Positions 11,401-19,372 of a stretch of DNA of 64,000 bases are shown piece by piece; the first letter of the stretch is position 1; each line of letters begins with the position of its first letter. A program made the translations under genes and the position numbers. Source of the DNA: Mycobacterium paraseoulense (lineage in GTDB: Bacteria > Actinomycetota > Actinomycetes > Mycobacteriales > Mycobacteriaceae); NCBI RefSeq assembly GCF_010731655.1, contig NZ_AP022619.1:4898001-4962000 (forward strand), written 5' to 3'. A model generated the notes under the pieces. It worked only from the letters and a program-made list of their open reading frames with translations, made no database searches and was not told the origin of the DNA.

Positions 11401-11776
11401 AGAACTCGTGGGTGGTGGCGATGGTGGCCGCGTCGAATCCCGCCAGCGCGTCGGTGAGTCTGCCGCTGCGCGCGCCGCGGTCGGCGGCGGTGCCCCGCAT
11501 CAGGTGGGCGACCAACTCGTTGGGGGCGCCGGATGCCGGATCGCAGAGTGCGGCAACGGTTTGCGCGATCTGGGCCCGGACGCGCTCGCGCAATTCCCGG
11601 CTGGCGGCGCGGCTGAAGGTGATCAGCAGCATCTCGTCGAGGGTGGCCAGGCCGTCGGCGAGATAGCGGGTGACCAGGCCGGCGAGCGCGAAGGTTTTTC
11701 CCGTGCCGGCGCTGGCCTCCAGGACCGTCGTGCAGCCGGGCCCGGGCAGGGGGCCGAGCAAATCGAAGCGGTCCAT
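8495..11776 (-). CDS. recB: RecBCD subunit RecB (helicase-nuclease)
   Basis: The RecB subunit, a 3'-5' UvrD-type helicase with a carboxyl-terminal nuclease domain; 1093 residues. Walker A is ASAGTGKT (21-28). Helicase motifs MVDEFQDTDPIQWEVI and IGDPKQAIYGFRGGDIYTY follow, then VMTVWGAKGLQFPIVYLP and RLTYVALTRAQSQ. The nuclease motif YLVVDYKTN holds the catalytic Asp988 and Lys990, so the exonuclease looks intact. The ATG shares its A with the recC stop (TGATG), and the 3' end overlaps recD by four bases. The three genes are therefore one tightly coupled transcript. Confidence 0.97.
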   Translation of the reverse strand: MDRFDLLGPLPGPGCTTVLEASAGTGKTFALAGLVTRYLADGLATLDEMLLITFSRAASRELRERVRAQIAQTVAALCDPASGAPNELVAHLMRGTAADRGARSGRLTDALAGFDAATIATTHEFCSMVLKSLGVAGDTDAGVTLVESLDDLVTQIVDDLYLARFASERDDAAFSHPAALALARAVVRDPCAELRPQRPDADSVAAVRLRFATDVLAELELRKHQLAILGYDDLLRRLAAALRTRDSDAANRMRARWPIVMVDEFQDTDPIQWEVIGRAFGGHSTVVLIGDPKQAIYGFRGGDIYTYLEAARTAGERRTLDVNWRSDTALVERLQTVLHGAALGDPGIVVGEVETRLGGHRLSGAPRNAPFRLRLVSRSMFGVDQSKTIPMSELRRYITADLAADIGALRAGGATFGGVPVEPGHVAVIVETGEDARACQSALIQAGIPAVYTGDADVFLSQAAEDWLCLLNAFDQTHRSGMVRAAAATVFFGKTAHALAAGGDELTDEVAATLRDWSGQLRERGPAAVFEAAQLAGMGRRVLAEQGGERTMTDLAHIAQLLHGVSHRDRLTLPALRDWLRRQCDERDGPPERNRRIDSDSAAVQVMTVWGAKGLQFPIVYLPFAFNRHVFIEDIPMFHDDAGVRCLHIGGPESPDLAEIERFSRAEAARNDIRLTYVALTRAQSQVVAWWAPSWDEPNGGLSRLMRGRRLGEAEVPDRCDPKTVSDEEARARFDAWEAAGGPVIEEAVVAGAPAVAGPAPPTNLAVRHFHRVIDTAWRRTSYSALIRDADERGLGSEPETGARDDEVEVTPAATPPVVGADTSSPMADLPAGATFGSLVHAVLENADPSAPDLTAELEAQVRMHSAWWPVDADPAGLASALVPLHDTALGPLAPGMTLRQIALPDRLRELAFEIPLAGGDSRGEVTDIRLSDVGELLSRYLPPDDPLAGYANRLRSDGLGRQPLRGYLSGSIDAVLRVPGPRYLVVDYKTNMLGATAADYSFPTLTEAMLHSDYPLQALLYLVVLHRFLRWRQAGYDPARHLGGVLYLFVRGMCGAATPAPGGQPCGVFSWGPPAELAVALSDLLDAGPRAA

Positions 11777-14700
11777 CAGCGCACCTCAGAGCGAAGCATC
11801 GGCAGCCACAGCCGCGCGGCCAGTGCGCCCAGGCGGGAGTCTTCCCCGCCGACCTCCTCGCCCAGATGCGGCGCGCCTAGCAAGACGCTCAGCGGCGCCC
11901 GTTTGCCCCAGAGCTTTTCGTGCGCGGGCTCCGCGTTCTCGCCGTGGAAGTTGTTCTGTGAGTGCCACCGCCAACCGGCCGCCCGGACCGGGTCTCGGCC
12001 GCTGTGGCGGGCCTCGGCCCAGGCGAACGACGTTCGGACCGGCAGCGGCAGCGGCTCCCTGCGGCCCGCGTCGTAGAGGCGCACCAGGTCACGCAAGGCC
12101 TCACCGGGGCCGGGCGGCGGTCCCAGCAGTCGCTGCTCGATGCGGTGGTCGGTTCTTGCGCGCCCGATGCACAGGGCCGCCCAGTCGCGGTCCGGCACGG
12201 CGGTGCTCAAGGCGAGCAGTGGAATCCAGGACTCCATCAGGTGCTTGCCACCCAGCTTGGAGAAGGTGACCGAAACCGTGCGCTCGCCGAAGACCGGCGT
12301 CACGGTGCCGGTGAGGCGGCGGCCGCCGCCGAGGTCCACGTCGACGTCGTACGCGTCGGCGTCAACGCCGCGGTGCCGTAACGCCGTTCGCGCCAGATCG
12401 GCGGCCTGGTCGCGGATCTCGATGGCCTTGCGCATCCCGAGGCGACCGGGCGGCAGGGTCCCCCGCCGCCATTCGGCGTTGGCGGCGGTGTCCGGATGCA
12501 TGCCGTGCAGCATGTCGCGCAGCATGCGATCGCCGACGGTCCACTCCGCCAAATTGTCGATCTGGACCGGCATCTCGTCCTCGAGGTCCTCGACCTCCCA
12601 GGGCAGCACGTAGTCCAGGGCGCGGAAGAAGCCCTTCACCGGATCCCGGAGGAAGGTGACCAAGTCGGCCAGGGCGACGTCGTCGTGCGGTGGCTCGGAA
12701 AGCGGGCCGGCGAAGAACGGGCGGGCGGCGTGCCGGTCGCCGGCCGCGGCCCGGGCGGCCACCATCGTGGTGGGGTCGAAGGTGAACGGCTGGCCCGGGA
12801 CCAGTTCACCGGGGGTGACGTTGCGAATGTCGAAGGGCTGCAAAGGATGACGCACGACCACGCGCCCGCGCACGCGCTCGCAGGCCGTCTGGTCCAGTGC
12901 GTCCAGCAGCTCGGACAGCGGCACGGCCGGCGGGCGCGGGTGACCGGTGTGTTCGTCGTTACCGGTGTAGGTGATCACCAGCGTCTCGGTGGCCGCGCAG
13001 ATCGCGTCCAGCAGCAACTGCCGGTCCTCCGAACGGATGTCGCGTTCGCCGGTCATCGGCACCCGGGCCAGCGCGTCGTCGCCGTCGGGCCGGCTGAAGC
13101 GGGGGAAGACACCGTCGTCGAGGCCGAGCAGGCACACCACCCGGTGGGGAACGGAGCGCATCGGGACCATGGTGCAGACGGTCAACGTGCCGGTGCGGAA
13201 GTTCGCGCGAGTCGGTCGCCCGGCCAGGTGCCCTGCCAGCAGCGCGCGCACATCGGGCAGGCGCATCATGGTCGAGTCGCGGGAACCGGCCTGCTCCAAG
13301 GCGTTTGCGAACTCGCTGCGGAGCTGCCCGGCCTGCCATGCGTCATCGGTGCCCACCTGCGTGAGCGCGGTGACCCCGGTGGTGAGCGCGTCGATCCACT
13401 CGGTCAACGGCCGGGGCCCGTCCAGCGCATCCACCGCGGATTGCAGCCGCGCGACGTATTCGGCCAGCCGCCCGGCCAGCTCGACCTTGTTGCTGCCGAC
13501 GTCGTCGAGCGGTAGCGCGGTGTTCAGCCAGGCCTGCGAGTCGTCGGACATCGCGACGCCGGTGAGGATGCGGTCGAGTCCGAAACGCCATGTGTTGTGC
13601 AGGATGTGGTCCAGCCCGTAGGGCGCGCGCTGTTCCTTGTCGAACCCCCACCGGATCCCCGATTCCCGCACCCACGCGGTCATCGAGTCGAGGTTGTCGT
13701 CGGTGAACGCGAAGCGGGCCCGCACCGGCGCGGCCTGCGCGAGGTTCAGCACCTCGGTGGCGGTGGCGCGGCCGCCCGCGAAGTTCAGCAACTGCTCGGC
13801 CACGCCGAGGAGCGGGTTGGTCTGGGCGGGGGACCGGTCGGCCAGGCGCACCCGCAGCCGGTGCGCGGGGTGACCTTCCCCGGTCAGGTCCCCCAGTCCG
13901 AACCCGGCGACGATCAGGGGGGCGTAGGTCTCGATGTCGGGGCACATCACGACGATGTCGCGGGGCTCGAGCGTCGGGTCGTCTTCGAGCAACCCGAGCA
14001 GCACCTCGCGCAGCACGTCGATCTGCCGCCCCGCGCCGTGGCAGCTGTGCACCTGCACCGAGCGGTCACCGGGGGACGGTTTGCGGCCCGTCGGCCTGAC
14101 CGCATTGGCCGCGATGTCGGACTGCAGCCAGCCCAGCAGGGTATCGGATCGCGTTGCGGCGCCGATGAATTCATCGGTGGCACGGGAGGCCGGCAGCCCC
14201 CGCTGCAATTCGCGGAGGTCGCGGCCGAGGGTCTGTAGCAATGGGTGGCGCGCCGCGCGCCGGCTGTCGTCGTCGCGGCGGCGCACCACGCCGTGAACGC
14301 CGGTCAAACCCCGCCACAGCCGATCGCTCGGGTGCGGCAGCCACAGGTGCAGGTCGTGGTGCGCCGCGGCCGCCTCGAGGAGCTCCACATCGGTGCGCGA
14401 CAACCGGGTGTGGCCGAACAGCGACAGCCGCGCGGGCAGGTCGCACGGGCCTGCCAGCAGCCGGGCGATCGTGCTCCGGTGGCGGGCGTGCGGGGGATCG
14501 GCCGGGATGATCGCCGCCACCGCCCGCCACAGTTCCGGCTGCCAGGCCAGGTCGGCGTCGAGGTCGTCCGGGCCCTCGTCGCCGGTCAGCCAGTCGGCCA
14601 GCAGCTGGGGACGCTGGCTTGCGTAGGAGGCGAACAACCCGGCCAGCCGGCGCGCGACCGAATAACGCCTGCCGCGGCGCAACTCCGCCTCGGGGCCCGT

Positions 14701-15072
14701 GTCGAAGTGGCCCAAATGCGTTGCCAGCGTGCGACACCACGGCTCGTCCAGGGAGCAGTCGATCACCTCCAGCAACGGCCAGGTCATGGCGTCCGGCGAC
14801 CAGGGATCCTTGTCGGCGGTGCCGGTGAGCTCGGCGATCAGGGACGAGGGGCTGCGAAACGCCACCCCCGCGCACACCCCGTCGCCGCCCGGGCCGCCCC
14901 GGGAGCGGCCGAGCAGATGCGACAGCCGCTGGCTGAGCCAGCGCTCTACGCCCCGTGCGGGAACCAGCACCAGCTCTTCGGCGAACGGGTCGATGGGCGG
15001 GTTGGCCAGCAGGGCCCCGAGAGCGTCGGCAAGGAGATCGGTGCGTTCGGCACGGTGGAGATGAAGCGCCAT
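11776..15072 (-). CDS. recC: RecBCD subunit RecC
   Basis: The RecC subunit, the scaffold of RecBCD that scans DNA for recombination hotspots; 1098 residues, the length usual in mycobacteria. The amino end LHLHRAERTDLLADALG and VLVPARGVERWLSQRL are typical RecC. PHRVVCLLGLDDGVFPR in the middle is a relic of helicase motifs, with no working Walker A, as expected for this subunit. I start at the ATG at 15072 because an extension to 15228 adds 52 unrelated residues and would run into the divergent acyltransferase gene. Its 94-base upstream gap to that gene should hold the operon promoter. Confidence 0.95.
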   Translation of the reverse strand: MALHLHRAERTDLLADALGALLANPPIDPFAEELVLVPARGVERWLSQRLSHLLGRSRGGPGGDGVCAGVAFRSPSSLIAELTGTADKDPWSPDAMTWPLLEVIDCSLDEPWCRTLATHLGHFDTGPEAELRRGRRYSVARRLAGLFASYASQRPQLLADWLTGDEGPDDLDADLAWQPELWRAVAAIIPADPPHARHRSTIARLLAGPCDLPARLSLFGHTRLSRTDVELLEAAAAHHDLHLWLPHPSDRLWRGLTGVHGVVRRRDDDSRRAARHPLLQTLGRDLRELQRGLPASRATDEFIGAATRSDTLLGWLQSDIAANAVRPTGRKPSPGDRSVQVHSCHGAGRQIDVLREVLLGLLEDDPTLEPRDIVVMCPDIETYAPLIVAGFGLGDLTGEGHPAHRLRVRLADRSPAQTNPLLGVAEQLLNFAGGRATATEVLNLAQAAPVRARFAFTDDNLDSMTAWVRESGIRWGFDKEQRAPYGLDHILHNTWRFGLDRILTGVAMSDDSQAWLNTALPLDDVGSNKVELAGRLAEYVARLQSAVDALDGPRPLTEWIDALTTGVTALTQVGTDDAWQAGQLRSEFANALEQAGSRDSTMMRLPDVRALLAGHLAGRPTRANFRTGTLTVCTMVPMRSVPHRVVCLLGLDDGVFPRFSRPDGDDALARVPMTGERDIRSEDRQLLLDAICAATETLVITYTGNDEHTGHPRPPAVPLSELLDALDQTACERVRGRVVVRHPLQPFDIRNVTPGELVPGQPFTFDPTTMVAARAAAGDRHAARPFFAGPLSEPPHDDVALADLVTFLRDPVKGFFRALDYVLPWEVEDLEDEMPVQIDNLAEWTVGDRMLRDMLHGMHPDTAANAEWRRGTLPPGRLGMRKAIEIRDQAADLARTALRHRGVDADAYDVDVDLGGGRRLTGTVTPVFGERTVSVTFSKLGGKHLMESWIPLLALSTAVPDRDWAALCIGRARTDHRIEQRLLGPPPGPGEALRDLVRLYDAGRREPLPLPVRTSFAWAEARHSGRDPVRAAGWRWHSQNNFHGENAEPAHEKLWGKRAPLSVLLGAPHLGEEVGGEDSRLGALAARLWLPMLRSEVR

Positions 15073-15166
15073 TGCGGTGCAACGATAGACCCCCGCACCG
15101 ACATCGGGCCGCGGTAGGCGACGAAAGTCCCTCCACCCGTCGGCCCCGCTGTGCCAGGCTGAAATC

Positions 15167-16000
15167 ATGGCGACAGTCGCGGATGCCATCGGGTGGGCGA
15201 GTAGGCAGATCGCGGACCGGGTGCCCAAGGCGGACCTGGATCAGCGCGACCCGGACTTCATCCGCGACCAGCTGCCCGCGACCTGGTTGGTGGCATCGCT
15301 GTATTTCCGCGCCGACGTGCGCGGACTCGACCGCATTCCCACGCACGGACCGGTGCTGCTGGTGGGCAACCACAGCGGCGGCAACGTCCCGCCGGACACC
15401 TTCGTCTTCACCCTGGCGTTCTGCTCGTACTTCGGTGTGGAGCGCCCGTTCTATCAGCTCGCGCACAACCTGGTCACCCTCTATCCGCCGCTGCGCTGGC
15501 TGCGCAAGTTCGGCACCGTGGCGGCCAGTCCCGAAAACGCCCGCCTCGCTTTGGAATCCGGTGCCGCCGTGCTGGTATATCCGGGCGGCGATTACGAGGT
15601 CTTCCGCCCGTCCTGGCAGCGGCACATCGTCGACTTCGGCGGCCGCAAGGGGTTCGTGCGGCTCGCGCGGGAGACCGGCGTGCCGATCGTGCCGGTGGCC
15701 GCCGTCGGCGGCCAGGAGACGGCGTTGTTCCTCGGCCGCGCGCAATGGCTGGCCAGACTGCTGCTGGTCGACAAGGTAGTCCGGCTCAAGAGCGTGCCCA
15801 TCTCGCTGGCGCTGCCGTGGGGCCTGAACATCAGCGACCTGCTGGGGCACATCCCGCTCCCCGCCAAGATCGTCATCGAGGTGCAGGAGCCGGTCGCGGT
15901 GGGCGACGACGACCAGGCCGTGTACGACGAGGTGATCGCCAGCCTGCAGGCCGGTGTGGACCGGCTTGCCGCGCAGCGCCGCTTCCCGGTGCTCGGCTGA
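15167..16000 (+). CDS. Phospholipid/glycerol acyltransferase (PlsC-like LPLAT), Rv1920-like
   Basis: A 277-residue acyltransferase of the lysophospholipid/glycerol-phosphate superfamily, likely acylating a lipid at the membrane. The catalytic block is VGNHSGGNVPPD: His69 is followed by Asp77, an HX7D spacing instead of the classic HX4D. This occurs with the NHSGG form seen in the diacylglycerol-acyltransferase-like branch. YPGGDYEVFRP is the second substrate-binding block, and GVPIVPVAAVGG the third. It is divergent from recC and overlaps the next gene in TGATG, so the two are probably co-translated. Superfamily sure, acyl acceptor unknown. Confidence 0.88.
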   Translation: MATVADAIGWASRQIADRVPKADLDQRDPDFIRDQLPATWLVASLYFRADVRGLDRIPTHGPVLLVGNHSGGNVPPDTFVFTLAFCSYFGVERPFYQLAHNLVTLYPPLRWLRKFGTVAASPENARLALESGAAVLVYPGGDYEVFRPSWQRHIVDFGGRKGFVRLARETGVPIVPVAAVGGQETALFLGRAQWLARLLLVDKVVRLKSVPISLALPWGLNISDLLGHIPLPAKIVIEVQEPVAVGDDDQAVYDEVIASLQAGVDRLAAQRRFPVLG

Positions 16001-16434
16001 TGCGCGTCGAACGACGGATCGTCGTCAACGCGGATCGCGACACGGTGTGGACGGTGCTCAGCGACCCGGATCGATACCCGTCGTTCCTACCGCACCTGGA
16101 GCGCTGGGAGACGCTGACGGAGGGCCCGGCCCGGGTGGGCGCCCGCTACACCGTGTTGTGGAAGATCGGCTCGATCCCGGTGGGCGGCATCGCCGAAGTC
16201 GTGGAGTTCGATACTGCGCGGGATCTGGCCTGGATCAACATCACCGGCGTGACGCAGCGCGGCCGGTTCCGGTTGCGCGACGCCGGCCCCGGCCGGACCC
16301 GCGTGACGTTCCGGCTCGCCTACAGCTCCGAAGGCGGCCTGCTGGGCCTGATCGCCGACCGCGTGGCGGCCTTCTGGGTCGGCCGCTCACTCGACGAGAG
16401 CCTGAAAAACCTTGTCCGCCTTGTGGAGTCGTGA
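16000..16434 (+). CDS. SRPBCC-family protein (polyketide cyclase/dehydrase-like)
   Basis: A 144-residue START-like (SRPBCC) protein with a hydrophobic ligand pocket; such proteins bind or cyclise lipids and polyketides, or only carry them. The amino end MRVERRIVVNADRDTVWTVL is the usual first strand and helix, followed by SDPDRYPSFLPHLERWE. The carboxyl helix GRSLDESLKNLVRLVE closes the fold. The ATG uses the last base of the preceding stop, so it is coupled to the acyltransferase and may handle the same lipid. It ends convergently, 23 bases before the cyclopropane synthase stop. Ligand unknown. Confidence 0.85.
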   Translation: MRVERRIVVNADRDTVWTVLSDPDRYPSFLPHLERWETLTEGPARVGARYTVLWKIGSIPVGGIAEVVEFDTARDLAWINITGVTQRGRFRLRDAGPGRTRVTFRLAYSSEGGLLGLIADRVAAFWVGRSLDESLKNLVRLVES

Positions 16435-16457
16435 CCCCCGCCGGGTATGCGGCCCGG

Positions 16458-17324
16458 CTACTTGGCCAGCGTGAACTGGTTGATGTCGATGTAGCCGTCG
16501 CGGAATGCCTTGGCGCACCCGGTCAGGTATCTCATGTATCGCTGGTAGACCTCTTCGGACTGGATCGCGACCGCCTCGCTGTGGTGCGCTTCCAGCGCCG
16601 CGGCCCAGAGGTCGAGCGTCCGGGCGTAGTGCAGCTGCAGCGACTGCCTGCGGGCCAGGTTGAAGCCCATCTTCGACGCATGGAACTCCACCATCTCGAT
16701 CGGCGGCAGCTGGCCGCCGGGGAAGATCTCGCGGGCGATGAAGTCGTTGAAGCCGGTCTGCTCTTCGGTCATCGGCAAGCCGCGTTCGACGATCTGCTCC
16801 GGGGTCAGCATGGTGATCGTGTGCAGCAGCATCACCCCGTCGTCGGGCAGGACGCGGTAAGCCATCTGGAAGAAATCGTCGTAGCGGTCGTAGCCGAAGT
16901 GCTCGAACGCGCCGATGGAGACGATCCGGTCGACGGGCTCGTCGAATTGCTCCCAGCCCTGCAGCAACACCCGCCTGCTGTGCGGGGTGGTCATCGCGTC
17001 GAACATCTTCTGCACGTGCGCGGCCTGGTGCTTGGACAACGTCAGCCCGATGACGTCCACGTCGTACTTCTCCAGCGCGCGGCGCATGGTGCCGCCCCAG
17101 CCGCAGCCGACGTCCAGCAGTGTCATCCCGGGCCGCAGGCCCAGCTTTCCGAGCGCCAGGTCCATCTTGCGCAGCTGCGCCTCTTCGAGCGGGATGTCCC
17201 GCATGCGGTCGAAGTAGGCACAGCTGTAGGTCATGGTGCGGTCGAGGAACAGCCGGAAGAAGTCGTCGGACAGGTCATAGTGCGCCTGGACGTCGTCGAA
17301 ATGCGGCGTCAGTTTCTCGGTCAT
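16458..17324 (-). CDS. Cyclopropane mycolic acid synthase, MmaA2/CmaA1-like
   Basis: A 288-residue SAM-dependent enzyme of the mycolic-acid cyclopropane synthase family, which adds a methylene bridge to double bonds in meromycolate chains. The amino end LTPHFDDVQAHYDLSDDFF, the SAM motif [22 protein letters not shown], the loop EIFPGGQLPPIEMVE and the tail IDINQFTLAK are closest, from memory, to MmaA2, with CmaA1 next. In M. tuberculosis mmaA2 sits between mmaA3 and mmaA1; here that slot is empty and this gene lies ~14 kb away by recC. Orthology with mmaA2 is therefore plausible but unproven, and I give no symbol. Confidence 0.88.
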   Translation of the reverse strand: MTEKLTPHFDDVQAHYDLSDDFFRLFLDRTMTYSCAYFDRMRDIPLEEAQLRKMDLALGKLGLRPGMTLLDVGCGWGGTMRRALEKYDVDVIGLTLSKHQAAHVQKMFDAMTTPHSRRVLLQGWEQFDEPVDRIVSIGAFEHFGYDRYDDFFQMAYRVLPDDGVMLLHTITMLTPEQIVERGLPMTEEQTGFNDFIAREIFPGGQLPPIEMVEFHASKMGFNLARRQSLQLHYARTLDLWAAALEAHHSEAVAIQSEEVYQRYMRYLTGCAKAFRDGYIDINQFTLAK

Positions 17325-17503
17325 GCCGGCTACGCGCCTCTCTCATCCGGGGCCATTCAGCTGGTACACGAGTAGGCGGCTCAGCTGGTTCACCGTGGCT
17401 TCCCGTAACTGCCGGAATCAAACTTCTGCGCGCATATGCGGGGAATTCCGACGAGGTTACCCCCGTTTACCCGGAGTCGGCTGGAGAATCAGGAGGGGTA
17501 CAT

Positions 17504-18019
17504 ATGGAGGCTTGGGACGCGATCCGCGCCCGGCGCAACGTCCGGCAGTACACGCCGGACCCGGTTTCCGGAGAAGACCTGAACCGCATCGCCGAGGCCG
17601 GGTGGCGTGCCCCTTCCGCGAAAAACCGGCAGCCGTGGGATTTCGTGATCGTCACCGACCGGGCGCAGTTGCAGGCCCTGTCGACCGTGTGGCGGGGCGC
17701 AGGCCACATCGCCGCCGCGGCCGCCGCGATCGCGATCGTCGTGCCCGTGCCGCCCGACGAGCGCAGGGTGGTCACCGACAACTACGACGTCGGTCAGGCC
17801 ACGATGGCGATGATGATCGCGGCCACTGACCTGGGGATCGGGACCGGGCACTCGTCGGTGGGGGACCAGGACAAGGCGCGGGCCATCCTCGGTGTTCCCG
17901 ACGACCGGCTGGTCGCCTTCCTGCTGGGCGTCGGGTATCCCGCCGACCGTCCGCTCACCCCGATCCGCACACCGAACCGGCGGCCCTTCGCCGAGGTCGT
18001 CCACCACGGTCGTTGGTGA
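17504..18019 (+). CDS. Nitroreductase-family flavoprotein
   Basis: A 171-residue FMN-dependent NAD(P)H oxidoreductase of the nitroreductase family. The first FMN-phosphate contact IRARRNVRQYT (about 6-16) is followed by WRAPSAKNRQPWDFVIV, the hallmark of the family. GIGTGHSSVGDQDKARAILGVP is the second flavin-binding region. I start at the ATG at 17504 because AGGAGGGG lies just upstream; the frame stays open further left but without family sequence. It is divergent from the cyclopropane synthase and is followed after 25 bases by a methyltransferase gene. Natural substrate unknown. Confidence 0.9.
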   Translation: MEAWDAIRARRNVRQYTPDPVSGEDLNRIAEAGWRAPSAKNRQPWDFVIVTDRAQLQALSTVWRGAGHIAAAAAAIAIVVPVPPDERRVVTDNYDVGQATMAMMIAATDLGIGTGHSSVGDQDKARAILGVPDDRLVAFLLGVGYPADRPLTPIRTPNRRPFAEVVHHGRW

Positions 18020-18044
18020 CGACGGCGGTCGTAAGCTCGGCACC

Positions 18045-18794
18045 GTGCATGACCACCGGGGCGACTACGGAATAGACGGCTCGTTTCACACCATCTCGGC
18101 GCGTGGGCAGGCGATCGGCCTCGCTGCCCAGACCGTCGCCCTTCTCGGGTGGGCGGTGGTCGGCTGGGCGCGCGGCAAGCGGCTCACGGCGGCGCTGGCG
18201 GCAACGTCGGCGGTCGGGATCGCCTCGAGCGCAGCCCTTTACGTGTACGCGACGCGGGTCGGCAAGTTCGTCGTGTGGGACCGGGTGCTGGCCGATCTTC
18301 GGCTGCGGGGCGACGAAACGGTGCTCGATCTCGGCTGCGGGCGCGGCGCGGTGTTGCTCGCCGCGGCGACGAGGTTGCCTCGGGGTCGTGCGGTCGGTGT
18401 CGATCTGTGGCAGGCAGACCAGACCGACAACTCCCCGGAGGCCACCCTGGCCAACGCGGCGCTGGAAGCGGTCAGCGATCGCGTCGAGGTGCACACCGCG
18501 GACATGACAGCCCTGCCCTTGGCCGACGACAGCGTCGACGTGATCGTCAGCAACCTGGCCATCCACAACATCCCGACGCGCGCCGGCCGGCGGAAAGCTC
18601 TCGATGAAGCGGTTCGGGTGCTGCGCCCGGGCGGGCGGCTGGCGATCGCGGACCTCTGGGAGACCCGCCGGCATGCCGCGCACCTCAGGGAATTGGGTTG
18701 GCGAAACGTGCGGCGCCGCAACGTCGGATGGCGCATGTACTACGGTGGTCCGTGGTTTTCCACGCGCCTGGTCACCGCGACGAAGCCGGGGTGA
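18045..18794 (+). CDS. Membrane-anchored class I SAM methyltransferase
   Basis: A 249-residue methyltransferase with two predicted amino-terminal membrane helices (about 25-46 and 51-75). The Rossmann domain carries motif I VLDLGCGRGAVLL, then VGVDLW, DMTALPLADDSVDVIVSNLAIHN split over two strands, and VLRPGGRLAIADLW. The helices suggest it works on a lipid or quinone at the inner face of the membrane, which is inference. The GTG at 18045 is the first start that leaves the nitroreductase frame; no strong ribosome binding site is visible, so the start is less certain than the gene. Confidence 0.82.
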   Translation: MHDHRGDYGIDGSFHTISARGQAIGLAAQTVALLGWAVVGWARGKRLTAALAATSAVGIASSAALYVYATRVGKFVVWDRVLADLRLRGDETVLDLGCGRGAVLLAAATRLPRGRAVGVDLWQADQTDNSPEATLANAALEAVSDRVEVHTADMTALPLADDSVDVIVSNLAIHNIPTRAGRRKALDEAVRVLRPGGRLAIADLWETRRHAAHLRELGWRNVRRRNVGWRMYYGGPWFSTRLVTATKPG

Positions 18795-18834
18795 GGCCCG
18801 CCGGATTCTGGACACGTGCGTCAGCGGCGAATTC

Positions 18835-18852
18835 GATATCGCGGGCGATATC
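18835..18852. promoter_or_regulatory. 18-bp palindrome upstream of cynS (candidate operator)
   Basis: Two perfect 8-base arms, GATATCGC and GCGATATC, are separated by two bases, centred about 72 bases before the cyanase start. The size and symmetry suit a dimeric repressor or activator. No regulator gene lies next to it, so its partner would be encoded elsewhere. It lies in the 121-base gap after the methyltransferase gene. Confidence 0.4.
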
Positions 18853-18915
18853 AGGTCGGGGAGCGCCCCATGGTCCCCGACGCGGCGCGGCGCCGTGCGT
18901 GCATGCTTGGGGGCT

Positions 18916-19371
18916 ATGAACAGACACGAGATCACCGAGCAGATCGTCCTGGCTCGCCTGAGGCTGGGCCTGACCTGGCAACAGCTGGCCGACGCCATAG
19001 ACAGGCCGGTGCTGTGGACCACCTCGGCGCTGCTCGGCCAGCATCCGATTCCCGCCGAGCTGGCGAGGGTTCTCGTCGAGCGGCTGCACCTCGACGAGTC
19101 GGTGGTGCCGGTGCTGGCGGCGCCGCCCATGCGGGGCGGGCTGCCGACCGCCGTGCCGACCGATCCGACCATCTACCGCTTCTACGAGGCGCTGCAGGTC
19201 TACGGCGGCGCGATCAAGGAGTTGATCCACGAGCAGTTCGGTGACGGCATCATGAGCGCGATCAATTTCAGCGTCGACCTGCACAAGAAATCACACCCGT
19301 CGGGCGACCGCGTCGTGGTGACGCTGGATGGCAAATTCCTTCCCTATCAATGGGTTTCGGCGGATAGCTGA
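18916..19371 (+). CDS. cynS: Cyanate hydratase (cyanase)
   Basis: Cyanase converts cyanate plus bicarbonate to ammonia and carbon dioxide, removing toxic cyanate and freeing nitrogen. The 151-residue protein has the family layout: an amino-terminal helix-turn-helix-like part and a carboxyl catalytic part. The three catalytic residues are intact: Arg88 and Glu91 in YRFYEALQVYG and Ser114 in MSAINF. These match E. coli Arg96, Glu99 and Ser122 with a constant offset of eight. No carbonic anhydrase, transporter or CynR gene is adjacent, unlike the enteric cyn operon. The next gene starts one base after the stop. Confidence 0.96.
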   Translation: MNRHEITEQIVLARLRLGLTWQQLADAIDRPVLWTTSALLGQHPIPAELARVLVERLHLDESVVPVLAAPPMRGGLPTAVPTDPTIYRFYEALQVYGGAIKELIHEQFGDGIMSAINFSVDLHKKSHPSGDRVVVTLDGKFLPYQWVSADS

Positions 19372-19372
19372 A

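Noticed and set aside
14171..15850. A 559-codon minus-strand frame across recC and the acyltransferase
   Set aside because: Part is antisense to the acyltransferase and part an out-of-frame reading of recC; no domain is recognisable.
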